Shown here piece by piece: positions 58,455 through 64,000 of a DNA stretch of 64,000 nt. Source of the stretch: AC-32 sp038237925. Lineage in GTDB: Bacteria > Actinomycetota > Thermoleophilia > Gaiellales > Gaiellaceae. A program made the translations under genes and the position numbers. Below the pieces are notes generated by a model that worked only from the letters and a program-made list of their open reading frames with translations, was not told where the DNA came from and ran no database searches. Position 1 is the first letter of the stretch. Each line of letters starts with the position of its first letter. Location: positions 36,679-100,678 of the forward strand of contig JBBRYF010000010.1 of the NCBI GenBank assembly GCA_038237925.1. Reading direction: 5' to 3'.

Positions 58455-60059
58455 TCACTCCTCGAGCTCCACGAGCACGGTTCCGCCGGCCACGCGGTCT
58501 CCCTCGGCCACGTGCACGGCCCTGACAACCGCGTCGTAGGGCGAGATGACCGGCGTCTCCATCTTCATGGCCTCGAGCACGACGAGCGGCTGCCGCGGCT
58601 CGACGCGGTCGCCCTCGGCGACCAGCACGCGGATGACCGTGCCGGGCATCGGAGCGCTCAACGAACTCTTCTCCGCGCGAGGGCGGTGGTCGGCAGCGGC
58701 GTCGGGATCCGGCGGCGGTGCCGGGGGCGGCGCCGGAAGGTTGAGCCGGAAGCCGCCGCGCCAGGGCCGGTCGGGCAGTCGCAGCGGCGGTGCCGAGAGC
58801 GGCGGGTGGTCGGTGAGGAAGGCCGTCGTCGCGTCGCCGGCCCGCAGCGCTGGGTGCGCGACGAGCCAGCGCAGGAACGGCAGGTTCGTCACGACTCCGC
58901 CCACCTCGGTCTCCGCGAGCGCCGCGGCGAGCCGGTCGAGCGCGTCCTCGCGGGTCGAGCCGTGCGCGATCAGCTTCGCGATCAGCGAGTCGTAGGAGGT
59001 GCCGATGTCGTCCCCCTCCTCGACGCCTGCGTCGACGCGGATCCCGGTCGGCAGCCGCAGCCGCTCGATCCGGCCGGTCTGCGGCAGGAACGTGCGCGGG
59101 TCCTCCGCGTAGAGCCGCACTTCGACCGCGTGACCGACGAGCCGCGGCTCTGCGCTCAGCGGCTCGCCCTGCGCGATCCGGATCTGCTCCGCGACGAGAT
59201 CCGCCCCCGAGACGAGCTCCGTCACGGGGTGTTCGACCTGGATGCGACCGTTCAGCTCCAGGAACCAGAAGTCGCGGCCGACGAGCATGAACTCGGCCGT
59301 TCCGGCGCTGCGGTAGCCGATCGCGCGCCCGAACGCGACCGCGGCCTCGCTCATCCGCGCCCGCAGCTCGGGGTCGAGCGCGGGGGAGGGCGCCTCCTCG
59401 AGCACTTTCTGGTGGCGGCGCTGCACCGAGCAGTCGCGTTCGCCGAGCGCGACGAGCATGCCGTGGGAGTCGCCGAGGAGCTGGATCTCGACGTGCCGCG
59501 GCCGCTCGACGTAGCGCTCACAGAAGACCCGCTCGTCGCCGAAGGCGGCCTTGGCCTCACGGCGCGCTGCAGCGAGCGCCTCGTCGAGCTCGCCCGGCTC
59601 GCGCACAACTCGCATCCCGCGGCCGCCGCCACCCGCGGCCGCCTTGACGACCAGCGGGAAGCCGATCTCTTCCGGCTCGCCCTGCGGGACGACCGGCACG
59701 CCGGCCTCGCGTGCGATTCGCTTCGCCTCGAGCTTGTCGCCGCCGGCCCGGAGGGCCTCGGGCGGCGGCCCGACCCAAGTCAGCCCCGCGGCCTCGACCG
59801 CCTCGGCGAAGTCCGCGTTCTCGGCGAGGAACCCGTAGCCGGGATGGATCGCGTCGGCGCCCGCCTCGCGCGCCGCGCGCACGTGCTCTTCGGGATCGAG
59901 GTACGACGAGATGCGAATCGTCTCGTCAGCGGAGCGCGCGTGCAGCGAGCCGGCGTCGTCCTCGGGCGCGACGGCAACCGTGCCGATGCCGCGCTCCCGG
60001 CAGGCCAGGAAGACCCGCAGCGCGATCTCGCCGCGGTTCGCTACTAGGAGCTTTTCCAC
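58455..60059 (-). CDS. Acyl-CoA carboxylase biotin carboxylase/biotin carrier subunit (MccA/AccA type)
   Basis: A 534-residue alpha subunit. The biotin carboxylase domain (1-440) has KLLVANRGEIALRV, the ATP-grasp KAAAGGGGRGM loop, EAPSPALDPE and ELNGRIQVEHPVTE. A short Pro-rich linker leads to a biotinyl domain with the attachment lysine K499 in EAMKME. The carboxyltransferase fragment at 63628 and the hydratase upstream suggest methylcrotonyl-CoA carboxylase of leucine degradation. The linker is shorter than in enzymes with a full BT domain. GTG lies inside the hydratase end. Confidence 0.92.
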   Translation of the reverse strand: MEKLLVANRGEIALRVFLACRERGIGTVAVAPEDDAGSLHARSADETIRISSYLDPEEHVRAAREAGADAIHPGYGFLAENADFAEAVEAAGLTWVGPPPEALRAGGDKLEAKRIAREAGVPVVPQGEPEEIGFPLVVKAAAGGGGRGMRVVREPGELDEALAAARREAKAAFGDERVFCERYVERPRHVEIQLLGDSHGMLVALGERDCSVQRRHQKVLEEAPSPALDPELRARMSEAAVAFGRAIGYRSAGTAEFMLVGRDFWFLELNGRIQVEHPVTELVSGADLVAEQIRIAQGEPLSAEPRLVGHAVEVRLYAEDPRTFLPQTGRIERLRLPTGIRVDAGVEEGDDIGTSYDSLIAKLIAHGSTREDALDRLAAALAETEVGGVVTNLPFLRWLVAHPALRAGDATTAFLTDHPPLSAPPLRLPDRPWRGGFRLNLPAPPPAPPPDPDAAADHRPRAEKSSLSAPMPGTVIRVLVAEGDRVEPRQPLVVLEAMKMETPVISPYDAVVRAVHVAEGDRVAGGTVLVELEE

Positions 60060-60793
60060 GACGGGTCGCGCTTCTCGAGGAACGCGCGCAGGCCCTCCTG
60101 GCCCTCCTCGCTCGTCCGCCGCTGCGCGATCCGGCGCTCGGTGCCGAGGCCGTCGGGCCGCTCGAGCACGAGCTTCTTCGCGTGCCGCGCGGCCTCCGGG
60201 CCGGCCGAGCGCAGTTGCGCGACGATGCGGTCGACTGCGCCGTCGGGCTCGGCCGCGCTCTCGTGTACGAGCCCGATCCTCAGCGCGGTCGCGGCGTCGA
60301 ACGGCTCCCCCGTGACGAAGTAGCGGCGAGCGGCGCTCGGCCCGATCTTCGCCAGTGCGAACGGCGAGATCACCGCGGGGATGATCCCGAGCTTGACCTC
60401 GGAGAACGCGAAGACCGTGTCGGGAGCCGCGACCACGATGTCGGAGCACGCGACCAGGCCGCACCCGCCGCCGAGCGCGTGGCCGTGCACTCGCGCGATT
60501 ACCGGCGCCGGGCACGAGTCGATCGCTTCGAGCATCATCCGCAGCCGCCGCGCGTCCGCGACGTTCTCCTCGTAGCTGAGGTCGATCGATCTGCGCATCC
60601 AGTCGACATCCGCGCCCGCGCAGAAGCTCTTGCCCTCGCCGGCGAGCAGCACCGCGCGCACGTCGTCGCCGATTTCGGCAAATGCCTCGGTCAGCTCCCG
60701 GATCAGCTCGGCGTCGAACGCGTTGCGCCGCTCCGGTCGCGCGAGCGTGACGCGGAGGAGATCGCCGTCCTGCTCGAGCCGCAGCGCCTGCAT
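60044..60793 (-). CDS. Enoyl-CoA hydratase/isomerase (methylglutaconyl-CoA hydratase-like)
   Basis: A 249-residue crotonase-fold enzyme: RPERRNAFDAELI, the oxyanion-hole segment AGEGKSFCAGADVDWM, and HGHALGGGCGLVACSDI followed by EVKLGIIPAVISPF. The VKLGIIP glutamate is the usual catalytic residue. The SFCAGADVDWMRR pattern is common in 3-methylglutaconyl-CoA hydratases, and the carboxylase directly downstream supports that. It shares a symmetric promoter with the DapA-type gene. Confidence 0.9.
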   Translation of the reverse strand: MQALRLEQDGDLLRVTLARPERRNAFDAELIRELTEAFAEIGDDVRAVLLAGEGKSFCAGADVDWMRRSIDLSYEENVADARRLRMMLEAIDSCPAPVIARVHGHALGGGCGLVACSDIVVAAPDTVFAFSEVKLGIIPAVISPFALAKIGPSAARRYFVTGEPFDAATALRIGLVHESAAEPDGAVDRIVAQLRSAGPEAARHAKKLVLERPDGLGTERRIAQRRTSEEGQEGLRAFLEKRDPSWKSS

Positions 60794-60801
60794 CGCGCTG
60801 C

Positions 60802-60811
60802 ATCGTAGAGT
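60802..60811. promoter_or_regulatory. Symmetric bidirectional promoter, hydratase/DapA-type gene
   Basis: ATCGTAGAGT contains TAGAGT (plus strand, 8 bp before ATG 60820) and TACGAT (minus strand, 8 bp before ATG 60793) sharing the TA at 60806-60807. Start codons are 27 bp apart with the TA exactly central, as in the copper cluster. Confidence 0.65.
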
Positions 60812-60819
60812 TGTGAGCC

Positions 60820-61647
60820 ATGGTGCGCGGAGCGCTCGCGGCCGCCGTCACGCCTCTCCGCGACGAAGGCGCCGCCCTCGACGAGGAGGCTGTCGGCCCC
60901 TACCTCGACTTCCTGGCCGCGGCGGGACTCGACGGGATCCTCGCGCTCGGGACGACGGGGGAGGGGATCCTGCTCTCGGCTGCCGAGCGGCGGCTGGCCG
61001 CCGAGCGCTTCCTCGAGGGCCCGCTGCCGGTGATCGTCCACTGCGGCGCCCAGACGACCGCCGAGACCTGCGCGCTTGCCGAACACGCGGCCGGCGCGGG
61101 GGCGGCCGGGATCGCCGTGATCTCCCCGCCGTACTTCGCGCTCGACGACGAGGCGCTGCTCAACCACCTCGCCGCCGCGGCCCGCGCAGCCGAGCAGGCG
61201 CCGTTCTACGTCTACGAGTTCAAAGCGCGCAGCGGGTACGCGGTGCCGCTGCCGGTGCTAGCGCGGCTGCGGGAGCGGGCGCCCAACTTCGCCGGGCTCA
61301 AGGTCTCCGACAAGCCGTTCGAGGCCGTCGAGCCGTATCTCCTCGAAGGGCTGGACGTGTTCGTCGGCGCGGAGGAGCTCGTGACCGCGGGAATCGCTCG
61401 CGGTGCGGCCGGCGCGGTCTCCGGCCTCGCCTCGGTCTTCCCGGAGCGGGTGGTCGCGCTCGTCCGAGACGGAGACGCCGACATCGGCGCGCTGCGGCGC
61501 GAGCTCGACCGCTTCCCGTTCCAGGCCGCCGCGAAGTACGTGCTCGGCCGGCGGGGCGTCCCGGTTCGCGAAGACGTGCGTGCGCCGCTCCGCATCCTCG
61601 GCGCAGAGGAGAAGCGGGAGCTGGACGCGTGGCTCGCATCGTCGTAG
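60820..61647 (+). CDS. DapA-family aldolase/dehydratase
   Basis: A 275-residue DHDPS/N-acetylneuraminate-lyase-family enzyme. GTTGE lies at 44-48, the catalytic tyrosine at Y132 in VYEF, and the Schiff-base lysine at K161 in GLKVSD. The chain is slightly shorter than DapA (about 290). The next, overlapping gene encodes a DAO-type flavoenzyme, so degradation of an amino acid such as hydroxyproline, rather than lysine synthesis, is more likely. Confidence 0.87.
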   Translation: MVRGALAAAVTPLRDEGAALDEEAVGPYLDFLAAAGLDGILALGTTGEGILLSAAERRLAAERFLEGPLPVIVHCGAQTTAETCALAEHAAGAGAAGIAVISPPYFALDDEALLNHLAAAARAAEQAPFYVYEFKARSGYAVPLPVLARLRERAPNFAGLKVSDKPFEAVEPYLLEGLDVFVGAEELVTAGIARGAAGAVSGLASVFPERVVALVRDGDADIGALRRELDRFPFQAAAKYVLGRRGVPVREDVRAPLRILGAEEKRELDAWLASS

Positions 61648-62678
61648 CCGGAGCCGGCGCGATCGGCGCGTCGGTCGCGTACCACCTCGCCTCGCTCGGC
61701 GCGCGGGAGGTCGTGCTCGCGGAGAAGGACCGCATTGCAGGCGGCGCAACCGCGAAGGCGATGGGCGGCGTCCGCCAGCAGTTCTCGACCGCGGCCGAGG
61801 TGCGGCTCGCGCAAGCCAGCATCCACTTCTTCGAGGAGCTCGGGCCGCCGCTCTTCGACCAGGTCGGCTACCTCTTCCTCGCGACCACGGAGCAGGGCCT
61901 CGCCGGGCTCGAGGAGCGGCGCGCGCTGCAGGAGGAGCTCGGCGTTCCGGTCGAGCGAGTCGATCCGTCGTACGTTCGCGGCCTCCGCACCGACGACGTC
62001 CTCGCTGCCGTCGTCTGCTCCACCGACGGCATCGCGGACCCGCCGGCCGTGACGCGCGAGCTCGTCAGCCGCGCGAGCAAGCTAGGGGTGGAGCTGCGCG
62101 AGGGGTGCGACGCTGCGTCGCTCGACGCCGAGGTGCTCGTGATCGCCTGCGGCCCGTGGTCGGCCGAGCTCGGCGCGGCGAGAGGCGTCGAGCTGCCGGT
62201 GCGGCCACTCTGCCGCCAGCTCCTGGCCACGACCGACCTTGCGCTGCCGGAGCGGCTGCCGATGGTGCTCGAGGCGGAGAGCGGCTTCCACTTCCGCCGC
62301 CGCGGCGATCGCCTCGTGCTGGCGATGGCCGACCCCGAGCCGCGCTGGGGATTCGACGAGGTCGTGGACGAGTCGCTTTTCGACGACCGGCTCGCTCGTC
62401 TCCACCACCGCTTCCCCAGGGCGGCGGATGCAACGATCGCCGAGGGCTGGGCCGGCCTCTACGACATGACCCCGGACGCGCACCCGATCCTGGGCGAGGT
62501 CGCCGACGGCGTCTACGCGGCCTGCGGCTTCAGCGGCCACGGCTTCATGCAGTCCCCCGCAGTCGGCCGCGCAGTCGCGGAGGAGATCCTGGGCGAGAGC
62601 CCGAGCCTCGACCTCGGCCCGTACCGCCTCGACCGCTTCGAAACCGGCGCCGGCTTCCCGGAGACGCTCATCCTGTAA
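61629..62678 (+). CDS. FAD-dependent oxidoreductase (DAO family)
   Basis: A 349-residue flavoprotein with the FAD motif VVAGAGAIGASVAYHLASLGA, GGATAKAMGGVRQQF, and a C-terminal GLYDMTPDAHPILG followed by CGFSGHGFMQSPAVG. It resembles sarcosine/dimethylglycine oxidase-type DAO proteins, which oxidise secondary or N-methyl amines and D-amino acids. GTG at 61629 lies 19 bases inside the DapA-type gene, so the two are co-translated and probably act in one pathway. Confidence 0.88.
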   Translation: MARIVVAGAGAIGASVAYHLASLGAREVVLAEKDRIAGGATAKAMGGVRQQFSTAAEVRLAQASIHFFEELGPPLFDQVGYLFLATTEQGLAGLEERRALQEELGVPVERVDPSYVRGLRTDDVLAAVVCSTDGIADPPAVTRELVSRASKLGVELREGCDAASLDAEVLVIACGPWSAELGAARGVELPVRPLCRQLLATTDLALPERLPMVLEAESGFHFRRRGDRLVLAMADPEPRWGFDEVVDESLFDDRLARLHHRFPRAADATIAEGWAGLYDMTPDAHPILGEVADGVYAACGFSGHGFMQSPAVGRAVAEEILGESPSLDLGPYRLDRFETGAGFPETLIL

Positions 62679-62689
62679 GGAAGTGAAGC

Positions 62690-62695
62690 TAAGCT
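62690..62695 (+). promoter_or_regulatory. -10 box before the Cys-rich small gene
   Basis: TAAGCT ends 6 bp before GTG 62702. Confidence 0.45.
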
Positions 62696-62701
62696 CCGAG
62701 C

Positions 62702-62893
62702 GTGGAACGGAGTGTTCTGCAGCGAGTCCACAATCCGCGCAACCGGAAGTGCGGCTGCGATCCGGACTGCTGGTGCAACCGGACAGCGCTGGGCCGGGCG
62801 GTCAAGTGGTGGTTCCCCGGGCGCTTCTTCGGCCTTCACCACAAGCACCGCGGTCTCGCCGAGTGGAAGCGGGCGCAAGACTCGAGTCCCTAG
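62702..62893 (+). CDS. Small Cys/Trp/His-rich protein
   Basis: A 63-residue protein of unknown function. It holds a compact CGCDPDCWCN cluster (four cysteines), then a KWWFPGRFFGLHHKHRGL segment rich in aromatic and basic residues. The cysteines with downstream histidines could bind zinc or an iron-sulfur centre. It ends on the palindromic stop CTAG shared with the convergent 75-residue gene. Confidence 0.65.
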   Translation: MERSVLQRVHNPRNRKCGCDPDCWCNRTALGRAVKWWFPGRFFGLHHKHRGLAEWKRAQDSSP

Positions 62894-63117
62894 TTCTCCA
62901 GCTCGAACTCCTCGCCGACCTCAGGGTCCTTCCCGATCAGTGCCCGCGCCTCCGCGGCCGGCTCGTCGTCCTCCGAGAACGAGATCAGGCCGAAGCGCTC
63001 GCCGATCGGGTCCGAGATCCAGTGGTCGCCCTCCGGGACCTCCGGTAGCTTCGCGCGCAGCTCGTCGAGTGTCGTCTTCGAGTCGGCGAGATTCCAGAGC
63101 AGCAGGCGGACCGTCAC
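62890..63117 (-). CDS. Small acidic protein of unknown function
   Basis: A 75-residue protein starting MTVRLLLWNLADSKTTLDEL and ending in acidic KDPEVGEEFELEN. It looks like a small alpha/beta domain and I recognise no family. GTG overlaps the stop of the 52-codon gene upstream (GTGA), and that gene overlaps the cupin gene, so the three are translationally chained. Confidence 0.65.
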   Translation of the reverse strand: MTVRLLLWNLADSKTTLDELRAKLPEVPEGDHWISDPIGERFGLISFSEDDEPAAEARALIGKDPEVGEEFELEN

Positions 63118-63272
63118 TCGTCCGGCACGCCGGGGGTCGGCAGCTTCGCGAGCAGGTCCTTGATCCGCCGTAGGACGTCGGCCTCGTCGTGCCCGAAGTC
63201 GTCCAGGTGCGAGTGCAACGCGGCCTGCAGGAGCCGCAGCTCGTCGTCGGTCAGCTCCAGCGTGTGGTTCAA
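63114..63272 (-). CDS. 52-residue helical protein (TTG start)
   Basis: A small ORF whose TTG start overlaps the cupin stop as TTGA and whose TGA overlaps the next GTG. The protein reads as two charged helices (ELTDDELRLLQAALHSHLDD, then EADVLRRIKDLLAKL). The double four-base coupling is the evidence that it is translated. Its function is unknown. Confidence 0.6.
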   Translation of the reverse strand: MNHTLELTDDELRLLQAALHSHLDDFGHDEADVLRRIKDLLAKLPTPGVPDE

Positions 63273-63625
63273 AACGGCCCCCTCGGCTCGTAGCTTCCGG
63301 GCCGCGCGCCCACGCCGATCATCGTCATCCCGTCAGGCCCGGCGATCGGCTGGCGCGTCGTGCCCGGGTCGAAGCGTAGGAAGGTCCCGACGCTCACGGG
63401 CACGTCCTCGCCCTCGATCCGGTAGACGCCTGACCCGGCGACGATCACGTTGACTTCCTCCTGCCGCGAATCCGATTCGTCGTGCTCGAGGCCCTCCGCG
63501 TTTGGTGGGATCTCGAACCAGTTGATCCCGAAGGCCTCGACACCGAGCTCGCGTCGCACGAAGTGGACGGCGCCGCCCGGCCCGCTGCCTTCGATGTCGT
63601 CGACGTGAATGATCGAGTAGCTCAT
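63269..63625 (-). CDS. Cupin-domain protein
   Basis: A 118-residue single cupin: FGINWFEIPPNAEGLEHDES supplies the first metal-site histidine and acidic residues, and GVYRIEGEDVPVSVG the central strands. It begins three bases before the carboxyltransferase fragment's stop in transcription order. A partial, clearly related cupin lies on the opposite strand at the window's end. Confidence 0.82.
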   Translation of the reverse strand: MSYSIIHVDDIEGSGPGGAVHFVRRELGVEAFGINWFEIPPNAEGLEHDESDSRQEEVNVIVAGSGVYRIEGEDVPVSVGTFLRFDPGTTRQPIAGPDGMTMIGVGARPGSYEPRGPF

Positions 63626-63627
63626 GC

Positions 63628-63876
63628 CTACATTCTGAAGACGCCGAACGTTGTCTGCGGGATCGGCGCGTTCAGCGCGGCCGAGATGCCCATCGCCAGC
63701 ACCCGGCGCGTGTCGAGCGGGTCGATGATCCCGTCGTCCCAGAGGCGCGCGGTCGAGTAGTACGGGTTGCCCTCCGCCTCGTACTTCGCGCGGATCTCGT
63801 CCGGGTCGGCGTCGCCGACCATCGTGAGCACTGTCGCCGCCTGCTCGCCGCCCATGACCGAGATGCGCGCGTTCGG
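63628..63876 (-). pseudogene. Acyl-CoA carboxylase carboxyltransferase (MccB type), C-terminal fragment
   Basis: About 82 codons matching the C-terminus of methylcrotonyl-CoA carboxylase beta: PNARISVMGGEQAATVL, then YYSTARLWDDGIIDPLDTR and a final FGVFRM. Upstream of the proline the family expects a continuous carboxyltransferase domain (ending in a Trp-Met-Trp motif). Here the sequence instead becomes the antisense of a cupin gene. The gene is therefore cut at about 63876, by rearrangement or by assembly error. Confidence 0.8.
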
Positions 63877-64000
63877 GTTCAACCGCTTCACGATGCCCGC
63901 GGGCGCGACCGGCCACGAGCACGACGAGACCGGTTCCGGGCAGGAAGCGGTCCTGTTCGTGATCGACGGCTCCGGCACGCTGCGGATCGACGGCGAGGAC
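63854..64000 (+). CDS. Cupin-domain protein, N-terminal part missing and 3' end beyond window
   Basis: Forty-nine codons on the plus strand read AFGFNRFTMPAGATGHEHDE and then VLFVIDGSGTLRIDGED, related to the minus-strand cupin at 63269-63625. The family normally has about 30-40 residues before this point, but here the sequence turns into the carboxyltransferase fragment. ATG 63854 or 63863 could give a shortened protein. The end is outside the window. Confidence 0.65.
   Translation, partial: MTEMRAFGFNRFTMPAGATGHEHDETGSGQEAVLFVIDGSGTLRIDGED
63869..63876. other. Junction between two unrelated genes with 8-bp overlap
   Basis: GCGTTCGG encodes Ala-Phe-Gly of the cupin on the plus strand and lies within Pro-Asn-Ala of the carboxyltransferase on the minus strand. 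Family-like sequence ends on each side of it, which marks a microhomology join. Confidence 0.6.

Overview
The window is a GC-rich bacterial chromosome segment, almost fully coding, with no gap over about 165 bases without a gene. Gene content and order (recG-rsmD-coaD, a SepIVA/DivIVA-like coiled-coil gene, yceD, plsX-acpP-rnc-smc-ftsY, ffh-rpsP-khpA-rimM-trmD, tandem lepB, rplS-rnhB-yraN-comM-dprA), cysteine-bearing L28 and L32, frequent GTG starts and leaderless transcription point to Actinomycetota. A deep-branching class such as Thermoleophilia (Gaiellales-like) is my inference, not something the sequence proves.

Layout. 1-8.5 kb: end of riboflavin synthesis (ribA tail, ribH), rpmB, a FakA/DegV fatty-acid kinase pair with a lone receiver protein between them, recG, rsmD, coaD, a division-type coiled-coil protein and a nitroreductase. 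8.5-12.2 kb: yceD and rpmF, normally adjacent, are separated by a 3-kb opposite-strand module: OmpR-type regulator, sensor kinase and two small Asp/Gly-rich exported proteins. 12.2-28.6 kb: phospholipid/ACP, RNase III, an unusually short SMC, a LanC-like protein, SRP pathway genes, ribosome maturation genes, two signal peptidases, rplS, rnhB, yraN and an orphan DNA methyltransferase. 28.6-31.1 kb: comM-dprA (DNA uptake). 31-47.8 kb: metabolic genes (FAD oxidoreductase, ornithine-cyclodeaminase-like protein, proton-translocating transhydrogenase pntAa-Ab-B, hisC, MeaB-type GTPase, threonine dehydratase), a cyclase-AAA-TPR signalling protein and an MBL-rhodanese fusion. 47.8-54 kb: a copper/cytochrome-oxidase-assembly cluster (CopC-CopD fusion, YcnI, copper-type lipoprotein, two CtaG). 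54-64 kb: branched-chain acyl-CoA catabolism (acyl-CoA dehydrogenase, biotin carboxylase subunit, enoyl-CoA hydratase, a carboxyltransferase fragment), leucyl aminopeptidase, transporters, a DapA-type aldolase with an FAD oxidoreductase, and small proteins.

The strongest system-level signal is transcriptional. Twenty-nine gene starts carry a TANNNT hexamer 6-11 bp before the start codon, the geometry of leaderless mRNAs. In two divergent pairs one TA dinucleotide, exactly midway between start codons 27 bp apart, serves both -10 boxes. Several other hexamers reuse the TAG stop codon of the preceding gene. Genes without such a box mostly overlap the previous gene (GTGA, ATGA, TTGA, CTGA) or have a Shine-Dalgarno sequence. 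Some starts seem to be CTG, and one ATC.

Caveats: a kinase gene, a small gene beside it and the second lepB contain short indels in homopolymer-like runs, and the last 130 bases switch abruptly from a carboxylase gene on one strand to a cupin gene on the other. Both look more like assembly faults than biology, but this cannot be settled from the window alone.
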